Assembly: GCA_000433095.1 (NCBI GenBank)
Contig: HF991466.1
Coordinates: forward strand, 68,164-85,758
Origin: Clostridium sp. CAG:967
GTDB taxonomy: Bacteria; Cyanobacteriota; Vampirovibrionia; Gastranaerophilales; Gastranaerophilaceae
Length of the DNA: 17,595 bases
Direction of reading: 5' to 3'
In this document: positions 1 to 8,361 of the stretch, piece by piece
Numbering within the stretch: position 1 is the stretch's first letter
Layout: each line of letters opens with the position of its first letter
Translations under genes and position numbers: made by a program
The notes under the pieces: model-generated
Seen by the model: only the letters and a program-made list of their open reading frames with translations
Databases searched by the model: none
Told to the model about the DNA's origin: nothing

Positions 1-2
1 TG

Positions 3-2666
3 TCAGGAATTGATAATTTTTTAAATAAAAAAGGGCAAACCCAATATTACATTACTCCACAGGCATCAAATAATGCCGTTCAAAACGATACAATTTCCAA
101 AGAAACAGTAAAAACTTCAAATATTCGTGATGAATTTATTAAAGAGAAAAAGAATAACGGACTTGTCGGAAAATTTTATAATTTTTTAAAGAATAAAACA
201 AACTTTGGTATAGGTTCCAAATCTGTAGAAAAAGAAATTGATAAATTTGAAAAAGGCGAGATTAAAGAAGAACAGGTTAAAGAAAAAATTTCCCAATACA
301 GGATTTCTCAGGAAAACGCCGTTCAATCCACAGGAGATATAGCTTCAGCAGCAGTAACTGTTTCATCTTATTTTCTTGCAAACAAACATATTAAAAATTT
401 GAGAGCACAAATAGAACTCGATGCATTACCTCTGGCAATAAGAAATATTAAAAAATATCCTGAAGGCAAAAGATACAAACATTATATTAAGACTGAAAAC
501 ATTGTAAAGTCCAAATCTAAAACAATGCTTGTTATGCTGCCGCTTCTTGCAATTGCAGGCGGAATTACAAAATTGGTTTACGGTAAAGTCGAAAGAACAG
601 GCTCTAAAGAATTCAAAGTTGATAAAAAAGCATTTACCGACAAAAAAGCACTTAAAGCAGAAAAGAAAAAAGCACGTAAAGCCAAAAGAAAGGCTAACTT
701 CAAAAACTTTGCAACAGGGGCATTAAACGGAATGCTTGCACCTGTTACCGCTTTAGCAGGCGGAATTGTCGGAGTTCCCACATATCTTCTTGCAACAACA
801 GGGGTAAGATATGCATCAAGTAAAAACGACGGTAAAGATAAATCATTTAATGATTTTACAAAATCACTTAAAGATAATGCCGCTGTAAATACCATAACAG
901 CTGCCGCTATTGCAGTTCCATCGATTAAAAAAGCTCATTACAACAAAATATTTGATATAAATTTAGATAAGGTTGTACAAAAACTTAAAGGACATGAACT
1001 ACAGCTTCCTGACCTGCCTTCATCAAAATCAGCATATCAGGAACTTGAAGATTTAATGTTGAATTCAGAAAACATAAAGAAAATTTTAAAACCTGAAAAT
1101 TATATTGAAAACCGGACTTTAGAAAGCGATATAACTAAATTAACAGACGAAAATATATTTGCCGTAAAATTCCTTCAAATAAAAAACAGCGGTATCTTTA
1201 CAGGACATAATCCTTATCGTGAAATTTCAGAAGCACTGCGTGAAAGCTGCCCGCCAACCAGAACCATTGAACAGGCTCAAGAACATATTAACAAATTGTG
1301 GGGCTCAGACGATTATAAAGTTTCAAAACTTCTCGGTGTGGGTACTATTGCTGAAACATATCTTGCGAAAGACAAATCAGGAAAAGAAGTATGTATCAAA
1401 GTTTTAAAAGAAGGTATCAATGCTGAAAAAATAGCAAGAGATAAAGAGAAATTTCTCAAACTTATTAAAGGTGATACTCCTGAAAATCAACTGACAGATA
1501 ATCAAAAATACCTGATAAGAAACCTTAACGATCTTGCAGAAGGTATATCAAAAGAAGTTGATTTTATAAATGAAATGAACGCTGCAAAAGAACTTAAAAA
1601 ATTCACTAAAACTGCTGACGTTGTAGTGCCTATGGAAGCAAAACAAGGCATTTATGTAATGGAAAAAGCTCCGGGTATAAGTGTTAAAACACTTGTTGAT
1701 TACTATGACTGCGAAAGAGATATAAAATGGCTTACAAAATGGTCAAAAGAAGAACCTGACAATAAATGGTATAAAGAAGAAATCCAAAGAGTCAAAGAAA
1801 AAATGGAAAAAATTAAATCACGTTCACCTGAATTTGAAGCATTTGATATGAAGCCTTCCCAAATCAAAAAACTTCTGAAAACATATATTGATTTGCAGGT
1901 AGAACAATTCTCTAAAGTAGATAAAAACGGAAAAGTTATTCACGCCGACATTCACCCCGGAAATATTTTCATAAATCTGGAAGCGCTAAAAAGCGGCAAA
2001 GGCAAATTATTTACTCTGATTGATACCGGAAATACAATTACATTAACAAAAGAACAGTCCCTAGCCTCTTTAAAAGTTGTCGGATTTATTAAAAACGGAA
2101 ATACAAAAGACTTAACAAATATTGTTCTGAAAGATGCTATTCTGCCTCAAGGATTAACAAAAGAAAAAGCGGCAGAATTAGTCGAAAATGATTTAAAGAA
2201 AATTTTCTTTGATAATCAAACAAAAATTCAATCTATGAACATGGATACTTTCTATGTACTTTCTGAAAATATTTTGAGAAAATATAATATCATTCCAAAT
2301 AATACACAGTTGAATTTAAATAAGGCTAAAATTTCCGCCCAAAACTCTTTCAAAAATTTATTTAACTCATTCTTTGAGAAAAAATACGGTGACAAAAATT
2401 GGTCAACAACCTCTAAAGCCGAAATGGCTGCAGCTATATCAAGAGCTTTGGCAGACGGTGCTGAAATCGGCATAAAAATGACATCGGCTCAGACTATGCA
2501 GGAAAGTAAAAACCTGTTCCAAATGTCCTGGAAAGAAGCTATAAAATTCCTAAGAAATAAAAATATGCTTAAGACAAACAGCGAAGAATATTTGACCTAT
2601 AAAATGAAACAAAATATACCCGGACCAAAAATCAAAGAAGAAGAAATTCTTGAAAAAATTAAATAA
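3..2666 (+). CDS. ABC1/UbiB-like atypical kinase, membrane-associated (5' end outside window)
   Basis: The reading frame is open from base 3 with no stop, so 887 residues are visible and the true start lies upstream; the TTG at 399 is only an internal codon. The C-terminal half carries ABC1 (AarF/UbiB/COQ8) kinase hallmarks: a glycine-containing nucleotide loop GVGTIAETYLA (from 1335), the lysine of VCIKVLK (1398), an E-x-D-x3-E-x2-N type helix (EVDFINEMN, about 1554), the catalytic loop HADIHPGN (1941-1964) and the metal-binding LIDTGN (from 2016). Upstream are two or three hydrophobic stretches (about 520-580, 720-790, 885-915) separated by a very Lys-rich segment, so membrane association is likely. 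Family members phosphorylate or remodel lipids and quinone-biosynthesis complexes; the substrate here is unknown. The usual KxGQ motif was not found, and the protein is longer than the roughly 550 residues usual for UbiB. Family assignment is firm; specific function is not. Confidence 0.85.
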   Translation, partial: SGIDNFLNKKGQTQYYITPQASNNAVQNDTISKETVKTSNIRDEFIKEKKNNGLVGKFYNFLKNKTNFGIGSKSVEKEIDKFEKGEIKEEQVKEKISQYRISQENAVQSTGDIASAAVTVSSYFLANKHIKNLRAQIELDALPLAIRNIKKYPEGKRYKHYIKTENIVKSKSKTMLVMLPLLAIAGGITKLVYGKVERTGSKEFKVDKKAFTDKKALKAEKKKARKAKRKANFKNFATGALNGMLAPVTALAGGIVGVPTYLLATTGVRYASSKNDGKDKSFNDFTKSLKDNAAVNTITAAAIAVPSIKKAHYNKIFDINLDKVVQKLKGHELQLPDLPSSKSAYQELEDLMLNSENIKKILKPENYIENRTLESDITKLTDENIFAVKFLQIKNSGIFTGHNPYREISEALRESCPPTRTIEQAQEHINKLWGSDDYKVSKLLGVGTIAETYLAKDKSGKEVCIKVLKEGINAEKIARDKEKFLKLIKGDTPENQLTDNQKYLIRNLNDLAEGISKEVDFINEMNAAKELKKFTKTADVVVPMEAKQGIYVMEKAPGISVKTLVDYYDCERDIKWLTKWSKEEPDNKWYKEEIQRVKEKMEKIKSRSPEFEAFDMKPSQIKKLLKTYIDLQVEQFSKVDKNGKVIHADIHPGNIFINLEALKSGKGKLFTLIDTGNTITLTKEQSLASLKVVGFIKNGNTKDLTNIVLKDAILPQGLTKEKAAELVENDLKKIFFDNQTKIQSMNMDTFYVLSENILRKYNIIPNNTQLNLNKAKISAQNSFKNLFNSFFEKKYGDKNWSTTSKAEMAAAISRALADGAEIGIKMTSAQTMQESKNLFQMSWKEAIKFLRNKNMLKTNSEEYLTYKMKQNIPGPKIKEEEILEKIK

Positions 2667-2693
2667 CAATAAATTTCTACAGAATCTTACGGC

Positions 2694-2715
2694 GGGTAGA
2701 GCGATTACGCTCCCT
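2694..2715. terminator. Small GC-rich hairpin between convergent genes
   Basis: GAGCG (2699-2703) and CGCTC (2708-2712) can pair around an ATTA loop, with a possible GG/CC extension across a two-base bulge. It lies between the stop of the ABC1 kinase gene (+) and the stop of the MgtC-like gene (-), where a shared terminator is expected. Neither strand has a following T tract, so this is a weak candidate. Confidence 0.3.
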
Positions 2716-3433
2716 ATTCGTTAAATTCCTGAATTGAAATTGATTCAACACCTTTCAGCTGCTGATATGTCTTATACATATTCTGAATAGGTTTTTGACC
2801 GATATAATCAAGTATAACAACTATTTTAGTCAGATTTTCATCCTGCTTGTTAAGCTTTTTGGAAATTTCTTTTAAATGTTTGCTGTTCTCAATAATATAA
2901 TCATAAATATCACTAGAATTTTCATTCAAACAAGAAATACTTATTTTTAACCTTTTAGTATTTTTTGTACTGCAAACTAAAACATTTTTCTCAAATAAAC
3001 GAACAGACACAAGTATAATTATAGAAAGTATTGTTGAAACAATAGCAAGTCCGTACATACCCGCACCGCAAGCCATACCGATAGCGGCAGAAACCCATAA
3101 TGTAGCAGCTGTAGTTAAGCCGAATACCGTAGCACCGTGACGTAAAACAGTACCGCCGCCAATAAAACCGATACCGGTAACAACCTGAGCAGCAACACGG
3201 GCAGTATCACGTGTTCCCAGTTCATCTCCCGTAACGGAAACCTCGGGAAAACCGTATATGGATATTATCGTAAAAATACAAGCGCCTAAACAAACAAGAA
3301 TATTTGTTCTGAGACCTGCATATTTATTAGTCATTTCACGTTCCAAACCTATTGCAAAACCAAGAAGCAAAGATGACAATACTCTTAAAAATATGCTGTA
3401 ATCAAATATATTTCCTACAGTTGAAAAATCCAT
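2714..3433 (-). CDS. MgtC/SapB family inner-membrane protein
   Basis: A 239-residue protein with the full MgtC/SapB core: a first helix running into GLEREMTNKYAGLRTN (residues 29-44), then DTARVAAQVVTGIGFIGGG (76-94), then G-x-T-T-A-A-T-L-W (105-113), spread over about four or five membrane helices in residues 14-147. A cytoplasmic C-terminal tail (150-239) has the mixed alpha/beta character of the ACT-like domain found in long MgtC members. MgtC proteins are inner-membrane proteins linked to low-magnesium growth and, in some pathogens, to modulation of the F-ATPase; they are not themselves proven Mg transporters. The start is supported by GGAG six bases before ATG. The gene follows the OppC-like permease by 50 bases with no visible terminator, so co-transcription with the importer is plausible. 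I withhold the symbol mgtC because only family membership is visible. Confidence 0.9.
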   Translation of the reverse strand: MDFSTVGNIFDYSIFLRVLSSLLLGFAIGLEREMTNKYAGLRTNILVCLGACIFTIISIYGFPEVSVTGDELGTRDTARVAAQVVTGIGFIGGGTVLRHGATVFGLTTAATLWVSAAIGMACGAGMYGLAIVSTILSIIILVSVRLFEKNVLVCSTKNTKRLKISISCLNENSSDIYDYIIENSKHLKEISKKLNKQDENLTKIVVILDYIGQKPIQNMYKTYQQLKGVESISIQEFNE

Positions 3434-3483
3434 TTTTTCTCCGTTAATAATGTTTATTTACCCAAAAATTCCAAAATCAAAAC

Positions 3484-4551
3484 TTATCTGACTTTACTTT
3501 TAGGATCCAAGACATCTCTTATTGTATCACCAATCAGGTTAAATGCCAATACGGCAATGAAAATTAAAAATCCGGGAGTTAAAAGCCATGGACGGTAAAT
3601 AATATTTGTATATTCCTGAGCCTCTTTAAGCATATTACCCCAGCTTGCATCCGGCTGCTGAATACCAAGTCCCAGAAAGCTCAATCCTGATTCAGAAAGT
3701 ATATAAGAAGGCACCGATAAAGTCATAGCCACGATTACAAAACTTGTAGTTTGCGGCAGAATATGTTTTACGATAATTCTTAAATTTGATGCACCTATTG
3801 ATTTTGCAGCCTGAACAAATTCCTGATTTTTAACCGACAAAACCATACCTCTTACAACACGTGCAAAACCTGCCCAGCCGATAAGAGCCAGTATTACAAC
3901 AATTAACATAAAACGCTGTATGCTTGTCATTCCCGAAGGCAGAATAGATGCAAGAATAATCAGAAGATAAAAACTTGGAATAGACATAACAGCTTCTGCA
4001 AACCGCATCATTATCGTATCAACTTTTCCGCCGAAATATCCTGCAATACCTCCGTAAAGCAATCCTATAGGAAATAGCACAAATAATGCAAGAAATCCTA
4101 TTGTCATTGAAATTCTTCCGCCAAACAGCAGCCTTGAAAATACATCACGTCCGTTAATATCGGTTCCCAGAAGAAATAACCTGCCTTCTGCATCCGTCGT
4201 AACAAGGTGGCGCTTCATAGGTATCAATCCAAGAAATTTATATGGCTGACCTTTTGCAAAAAATTTCACATAATGCTTTTGGCTTCTGTCAAGAGTATAC
4301 ACAATTTTAAGTTCATCTTTATCAAATTCTCTTTTGTAATTGTATATATAAGGCTTTGAAAGTTTGCCGTTTTCATCAATTGTAAAAATCTTAGAAGGCG
4401 GCACATACGCCATTGTTCGGTCCGAAAAATCTTTGGTATAAGGCGCTATAAAATCAGCAAATAACAAAGCAAAATATATTAGTCCCAAAACAATCAGCGC
4501 AATTCTTGCAAATTTGTCTTTCCATAACTGTTTAAACAAATCTCTTATCAT
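3484..4551 (-). CDS. Peptide/oligopeptide ABC transporter permease, OppC/DppC type
   Basis: A 355-residue inner-membrane permease. One N-terminal helix (17-37) is followed by a large extracytoplasmic segment (about 38-145) that includes GTDINGRDVFSRLLFGGR, the standard OppC/DppC lead-in, and then about five helices (147-345). The cytoplasmic coupling (EAA) loop is EFVQAAKSIGASNLRIIVKH (244-263), which contacts the ATPase in this family. The extracytoplasmic segment before GTDINGRDVF is longer than in E. coli DppC; such insertions occur in other phyla. Its ATG overlaps the stop of the OppB-like gene (ATGA, 4548-4551), indicating translational coupling. It pairs with that permease to form the membrane channel. 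The exact substrate (di- or oligopeptide, nickel, sugar oligomer) cannot be read from the permease. Confidence 0.9.
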   Translation of the reverse strand: MIRDLFKQLWKDKFARIALIVLGLIYFALLFADFIAPYTKDFSDRTMAYVPPSKIFTIDENGKLSKPYIYNYKREFDKDELKIVYTLDRSQKHYVKFFAKGQPYKFLGLIPMKRHLVTTDAEGRLFLLGTDINGRDVFSRLLFGGRISMTIGFLALFVLFPIGLLYGGIAGYFGGKVDTIMMRFAEAVMSIPSFYLLIILASILPSGMTSIQRFMLIVVILALIGWAGFARVVRGMVLSVKNQEFVQAAKSIGASNLRIIVKHILPQTTSFVIVAMTLSVPSYILSESGLSFLGLGIQQPDASWGNMLKEAQEYTNIIYRPWLLTPGFLIFIAVLAFNLIGDTIRDVLDPKSKVR

Positions 4552-5522
4552 GCCTGACCTCCTCTAATTCTCGGATCAGTAATAATAAGCAGAATATCAG
4601 CAATAAGGTTGCCTGCAACAAGCATTATAGCTCCCATCATCAAAGAAGCCATAACAAGGTTAATATCTGAACGCAAAACAGCTTCAAGAATTAATCTTCC
4701 CAACCCGGGGTACTGAAATACATATTCTGTTAAAGCAGCCCCGCTTAAAAGCCCTGCAAACTCAAAACCCAAAAGCGTAATCAGAGGGTTAACAGCGTTT
4801 CTTAATGCGTGTTTTACGATTACTTTAAATTCACTTAGCCCTTTTGCTCTTGCAAATTTAACATAGTCGCTGTCCAAAACATCAAGTAAGTTTCCTCTCA
4901 TCTGTCTTTGCAAACCTGCAAGAGAAAGAGTGAACAAAACAGTAACAGGAAGTATAAGGTGGTGAGTTACATCCCAAATTTTTTGCGGAAAGTTCATCTC
5001 CATAAAGTTAGAACTTGTAAGTCCTCCGACAGGAAACCAACCCGTTTTGACCGCAAAAATAAGCAGCAAAACAGCAAAGAAGAATGAGGGTATAGCCATT
5101 CCTATACTTGTTAAAACTGTTAAAACCCTGTCAAAAGGAGTTTTCCAGAACACAGCCGCAAGTATCCCCAACGGAACTCCGACAATCCATGATAAAAAGA
5201 TTACGATTGTAGTTAAAAGAAGCGTATTGGGAATTCTTTCCTTTAACTTTGTACTAACCTTTTCTCCATTGGAAGTTACACCCAAATCACCCTTTACAAA
5301 CGATTTTGCCCACTTTGCATACTGAACTATAATAGGTTTATCAAGTCCGAGTCTTTCAGTTTCTTTTTGAAGCGTTTCTTTAGACACAGACGGATTTAAC
5401 CTTAACTCTGCAAGCGGATCAACGGGCGACAAACGTATTATGAAAAAACTTATTAAAGATACGATTATAAGCAAAGGTATTGTCTGAATAATTCTTTTTA
5501 AAATATATTTAAGGATTTCCAT
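4548..5522 (-). CDS. Peptide/oligopeptide ABC transporter permease, OppB/DppB type
   Basis: A 324-residue inner-membrane permease with the N-terminal OppB/DppB signature: helix 9-29, then IIRLSPVDPLAEL (28-40) and LGLDKPIIVQYAKW (58-71), and the substrate-path segment KGDLGVT (77-83). About five further helices span 100-315. The EAA loop DYVKFARAKGLSEFKVIVKH (219-238) marks the ATPase contact. The start codon shares one base with the TAA stop of the solute-binding protein gene (TAATG at 5522), and its own stop overlaps the next permease (ATGA), so the three genes are expected to be translated as one coupled unit. Substrate is unknown but belongs to the peptide/nickel/opine class. Confidence 0.92.
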   Translation of the reverse strand: MEILKYILKRIIQTIPLLIIVSLISFFIIRLSPVDPLAELRLNPSVSKETLQKETERLGLDKPIIVQYAKWAKSFVKGDLGVTSNGEKVSTKLKERIPNTLLLTTIVIFLSWIVGVPLGILAAVFWKTPFDRVLTVLTSIGMAIPSFFFAVLLLIFAVKTGWFPVGGLTSSNFMEMNFPQKIWDVTHHLILPVTVLFTLSLAGLQRQMRGNLLDVLDSDYVKFARAKGLSEFKVIVKHALRNAVNPLITLLGFEFAGLLSGAALTEYVFQYPGLGRLILEAVLRSDINLVMASLMMGAIMLVAGNLIADILLIITDPRIRGGQA

Positions 5523-7363
5523 TACTTATCATCCTCCACATAAATTTCTTCGATATTATGCGTTACACCGCCCAGACTTGTAGGATAAATATTTTTAAAT
5601 TTATCTCTGACTGCAACAATTATAATCGGTGAATATATATATATCAACGGTTTTTCATCATAAACAATCGCCTGATATTCATCGTAATATTTCTTTCTGT
5701 CTTCAAATTTTGTAGCAAGTGCTCCCTGTGTATACAGATAATCTATACGTTTTTCAAACGGGTATCGCTTACTGTTATAATCCTTTTCCAATCTTTGATT
5801 GAATATATGCAGAGTTCCATCAGAAAGCCATACGTTTTTACCCCCGTTAGGTTCTAAAGGAGATCCCGTAAAGCCCATAATTACCATATCCCAGTCAAGG
5901 GTTGCCATAAGTTTATTAACAAGCGAATTGAATTCTATAGGCTTGAAATTAACTTTCATTCCCAAATCTTCCAAATCTTGTTTTACCATAACACCTATTG
6001 CTTCACGTTCAGTGTTTCCTGCATTTGTATACAGGTCAAATTCAACATGATTTCCGAACTTATCAATTAAATGTCCCGCTTTATCCCAATAAAAACCTGA
6101 TTTCTTTAAAAGCTCTTTAGACTTGTTCAAATCCTTATCATAAGCTTTCAGGTCTTTATTTAAAAATATTGAATTCAGAGTTTCCGGAGTAAACAAGGGT
6201 TCAGCTAAGCCGTTAGCAATATTGAAAACCATATTCTTTCTGTCGAGAGCATAATCTACTGCCTGACGGAAGTTTTTATCCTGAAACCAGAATTGTTTTT
6301 TAGGATCTACATAATATTTGCCTTTTTCATCTTTTCGGTTATTCATATTCATTGACAAATACATAGTTCCTGTAGCAGGACCTATATTATATACAGTAAA
6401 ATCAGAATGCTTTTCCATTTCTTTAAAACGTGCAACATTAGCACCCTGCAAACTTATTTCATCAAGTTCACCGCCCTCAAACTTCAAAACCTGATTGTTA
6501 ATATCACCCACAATAAGATATATAAGTTTGTCAAAATAAGGCAGTTTATCATTATTTTTATTTATATAGTAATAATCAGGGTTTCTCTCAAAAACAACAC
6601 GCTGTGCAGGAACATATTCTTTAAGTTTAAATGCCCCGGAAGTTACAAAGTTTTTCGGATTTGTATTAGTTGACAAAAATCCTTCAAAATATGCCTTGCC
6701 TTTTTTAACGGCAGGTTCAAAAATATGCTTAGGCGCAATAGGTGAGGATAACATTCTCAAAAACGGTGCAAACGGTTTTGGAGTAACAAACTTTACAGTA
6801 TAGTTATCAATTTTTTGAACAGTCGGAAGTTTACCGTCAATAACAATAGAATCACGCACAGAGGTGTTGCCGAAACCGTCAAATATAATATTCTGCCATG
6901 TAAAAACAACATCGTCTGCAGTAATAGGTTTACCGTCAGACCACTTAATCCCTTTTCTCAATTTTATAATGTATTCGTTACCGTTAACACTAAATGATTT
7001 AGCAAGCTTAGGTATTGTTTCGCCTGTCACAGGATGAGTTGTCACTAAACCGTCATACATAATATCTGACATCTGTGATGAAATATTATCTTTAGAATTA
7101 AAGGGGTTGAATGTTTTTGGTCCCTCACCTATTGTTGAAGAAACAAAAGTTCCTCCAAACTTACCAATCGGAGCCTGGGATTGCAGATAATCAACACCGT
7201 TTATCGTCACATTTTGAGGGGCATAAGGATAATAGTCATGCATAACTTCTGCTTTAGGTCTGAGCTGCGGACGTTTTTCATCAGGCATATCAGCCCTCAG
7301 ACAAGCCTTTGTAATACCTAAGACTGCGATTAAAACCAAGATAACATAAATAGCCCTTTTCAT
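5522..7363 (-). CDS. ABC transporter extracellular solute-binding protein, family 5 (DppA/OppA-like)
   Basis: A 613-residue exported binding protein. Residues 1-21 form a signal sequence (MKRA then a hydrophobic core) ending at ITKAC with Cys21; this resembles but does not fit a good lipobox (Lys at -2), so lipid anchoring is uncertain. The mature part has the family 5 pattern: FNPFNSKDNISS near the N-terminus, then YIIKLRKGIKWSDGKPITAD followed by DVVFTWQNI, and later NFRQAVDYALDR. This family captures peptides or related oligomers and delivers them to OppB/OppC-type permeases, which follow directly. No OppD/OppF ATPase gene lies nearby, so the ATPase must be encoded elsewhere. The ATG at 7363 has no convincing Shine-Dalgarno sequence, unlike most genes here. 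The 90-base upstream gap holds three palindromes, listed separately. Confidence 0.92.
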   Translation of the reverse strand: MKRAIYVILVLIAVLGITKACLRADMPDEKRPQLRPKAEVMHDYYPYAPQNVTINGVDYLQSQAPIGKFGGTFVSSTIGEGPKTFNPFNSKDNISSQMSDIMYDGLVTTHPVTGETIPKLAKSFSVNGNEYIIKLRKGIKWSDGKPITADDVVFTWQNIIFDGFGNTSVRDSIVIDGKLPTVQKIDNYTVKFVTPKPFAPFLRMLSSPIAPKHIFEPAVKKGKAYFEGFLSTNTNPKNFVTSGAFKLKEYVPAQRVVFERNPDYYYINKNNDKLPYFDKLIYLIVGDINNQVLKFEGGELDEISLQGANVARFKEMEKHSDFTVYNIGPATGTMYLSMNMNNRKDEKGKYYVDPKKQFWFQDKNFRQAVDYALDRKNMVFNIANGLAEPLFTPETLNSIFLNKDLKAYDKDLNKSKELLKKSGFYWDKAGHLIDKFGNHVEFDLYTNAGNTEREAIGVMVKQDLEDLGMKVNFKPIEFNSLVNKLMATLDWDMVIMGFTGSPLEPNGGKNVWLSDGTLHIFNQRLEKDYNSKRYPFEKRIDYLYTQGALATKFEDRKKYYDEYQAIVYDEKPLIYIYSPIIIVAVRDKFKNIYPTSLGGVTHNIEEIYVEDDK

Positions 7364-7377
7364 AGTCTTAGAATAAC

Positions 7378-7447
7378 ATAAACAAAAGTTTTGTTTATAG
7401 CCTTGTAAGGTTAAACCTGAATTACTCCATTAATAAATTGTGCACAA
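7378..7447. promoter_or_regulatory. Cluster of three palindromes upstream of the ABC importer operon
   Basis: The gap between the pilin stop (7454) and the binding-protein start (7363) contains TTGTGCACAA (7438-7447, perfect), AGGTT-A-AACCT (7408-7418) and ATAAACAAAA-G-TTTTGTTTAT (7378-7398). The last could be an operator or a 5' untranslated hairpin 15 bases before the start codon, or could help terminate the pilin transcript. The roles are inferred; only the symmetry is seen. Confidence 0.35.
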
Positions 7448-7453
7448 CTATCA

Positions 7454-8268
7454 TTATTTATTAACTTCAAGAAGCATATTTTTAGTAGATTTTCCGCCTT
7501 TATCAATAACATTGCACCTTCCGTAATCAATAACGATAGGACTGACTAAAGAACCGGCTGTTGAAAATTCAAACAAATCATAACCCCACTTATTAGGTCC
7601 CTTTTTACCGTTTACATCAACCGCAAATATTGTTGGAGAAAAAGTAGTTCCGAAAGTCAATATTATTTGTCCGTCAGCAAGCACGTAAGCTTTATTGGAA
7701 TTTAGAATTTTATTCTTTCTCCAGGCTGAGCAACCGGATGTTGCTTTATTAATCTCAACATCATCCAATGAATCATTACTTGCTTTTTTTATTGTATCAT
7801 TGCCATCATAATCAGGGATACAACCCGGATAAGCATTGCCGTTACATGTTTTTACTATGCTTAAATTTTTTATAACAGCATTTCCTAAATCAGAGCAATT
7901 TTCTCTTGGACCGTTATAATCAGAAGGCAAGCTTGAACCGTCAGCCATTTCATACTTAGTGCAGTCGCCTGATGCATTATAGCTTACGCATTTAGCAGAG
8001 CCGTAAGGATTTTTATTCCAGTAAAAGCAAAATGGTGAATAGCCTAAATCAGCTTCTGCTTTACGGAAAGCATTTGAAATTAAAGAATAAGTTTTTTTAA
8101 ACTGGTTTTTGATAACCAATTCTCTCACATTGCTCATAACACTTGGCATAGTTAACGCTGCAACTACACCGATAACACCGAGCGTTATCAAAACCTCAGC
8201 CAAGGTAAAACCCTTGCTATAGGAGCTTAAATGGTTGCCCCCCCCCCGAATAAATCAAATCTTTTCAT
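7454..8268 (-). CDS. Prepilin-like protein with N-terminal methylation motif, out of frame at a G10 tract (probable phase-OFF)
   Basis: A type IV pilin/pseudopilin-like gene. From 8215 down the frame reads GFTLAEVLITLGVIGVVAAL, a class III prepilin signal with Glu5 and the N-terminal polymerisation helix. The C-terminal domain is Cys-rich and has AVDVNGKKGPNKWGYDLF, shared with the two other pilin loci here. The natural start is ATG at 8268, with AGGAG six bases upstream and a strong promoter. From that ATG the frame reads MKRFDLF, enters ten G (8247-8238) and stops at TAA 8229-8227. The pilin frame itself has a TGA just upstream of the tract (8257-8255). With 8 or 11 G the gene becomes one 270- or 271-residue frame with leader MKRFDLFGGG(G)NHLSSYSKG. 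As written only an internal TTG (8203) could start it, and that would lack the leader. It is either phase-variable and OFF, or a homopolymer length error. Confidence 0.8.
8238..8247 (-). repeat. G10 homopolymer tract in prepilin leader (candidate phase-variation switch)
   Basis: Ten consecutive G on the coding (minus) strand, starting eight codons into the prepilin gene. Outside the two G10 tracts the longest G or C run I see in the window is five. Slippage by +1 or -2 would join the ATG frame to the pilin frame. Confidence 0.85.
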
Positions 8269-8298
8269 TAATTGCTCCTTTCAATCTTTAATACTATT

Positions 8299-8327
8299 AT
8301 TATATCAGTTTTAAATTAATATTTCAA
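8299..8327 (-). promoter_or_regulatory. Sigma-70-type promoter of the prepilin gene
   Basis: On the minus strand TTGAAA (8327-8322) is separated by exactly 17 bases from TATAAT (8304-8299). It is followed by a Shine-Dalgarno AGGAG (8279-8275) and the ATG at 8268. The near-consensus match supports 8268 as the intended start. Confidence 0.75.
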
Positions 8328-8341
8328 CTCAAAAATTAATT

Positions 8342-8355
8342 TTTCCTTAAGGAAA
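8342..8355. promoter_or_regulatory. 14-bp perfect palindrome upstream of groES
   Basis: TTTCCTTAAGGAAA is self-complementary and sits inside a longer imperfect inverted repeat (roughly 8331-8366, AAAAATTAAT on the left and ATAAATTTTT on the right). It lies just upstream of the predicted groES -35 and between two divergent promoters, so it is a candidate operator. The HrcA site CIRCE is not present. Confidence 0.4.
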
Positions 8356-8361
8356 TAAATT

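Noticed and set aside
578..895. Antisense open frame within the ABC1 kinase gene
   Set aside because: No ribosome-binding site or recognisable domain; low-complexity mirror of a Lys- and Ala-rich coding region. Similar short antisense frames inside groEL, oppB, the binding-protein gene and the EF-hand gene were rejected for the same reason.
399..2666. ABC1 kinase gene beginning at TTG 399
   Set aside because: The same frame is open without a stop back to base 3, with similar composition, so the gene is simply cut by the window edge.
5632..5643. TA run inside the binding-protein gene
   Set aside because: It encodes an IYIYSP-like stretch in frame, as expected from AT-rich Ile/Tyr codons; no sign of a switch.
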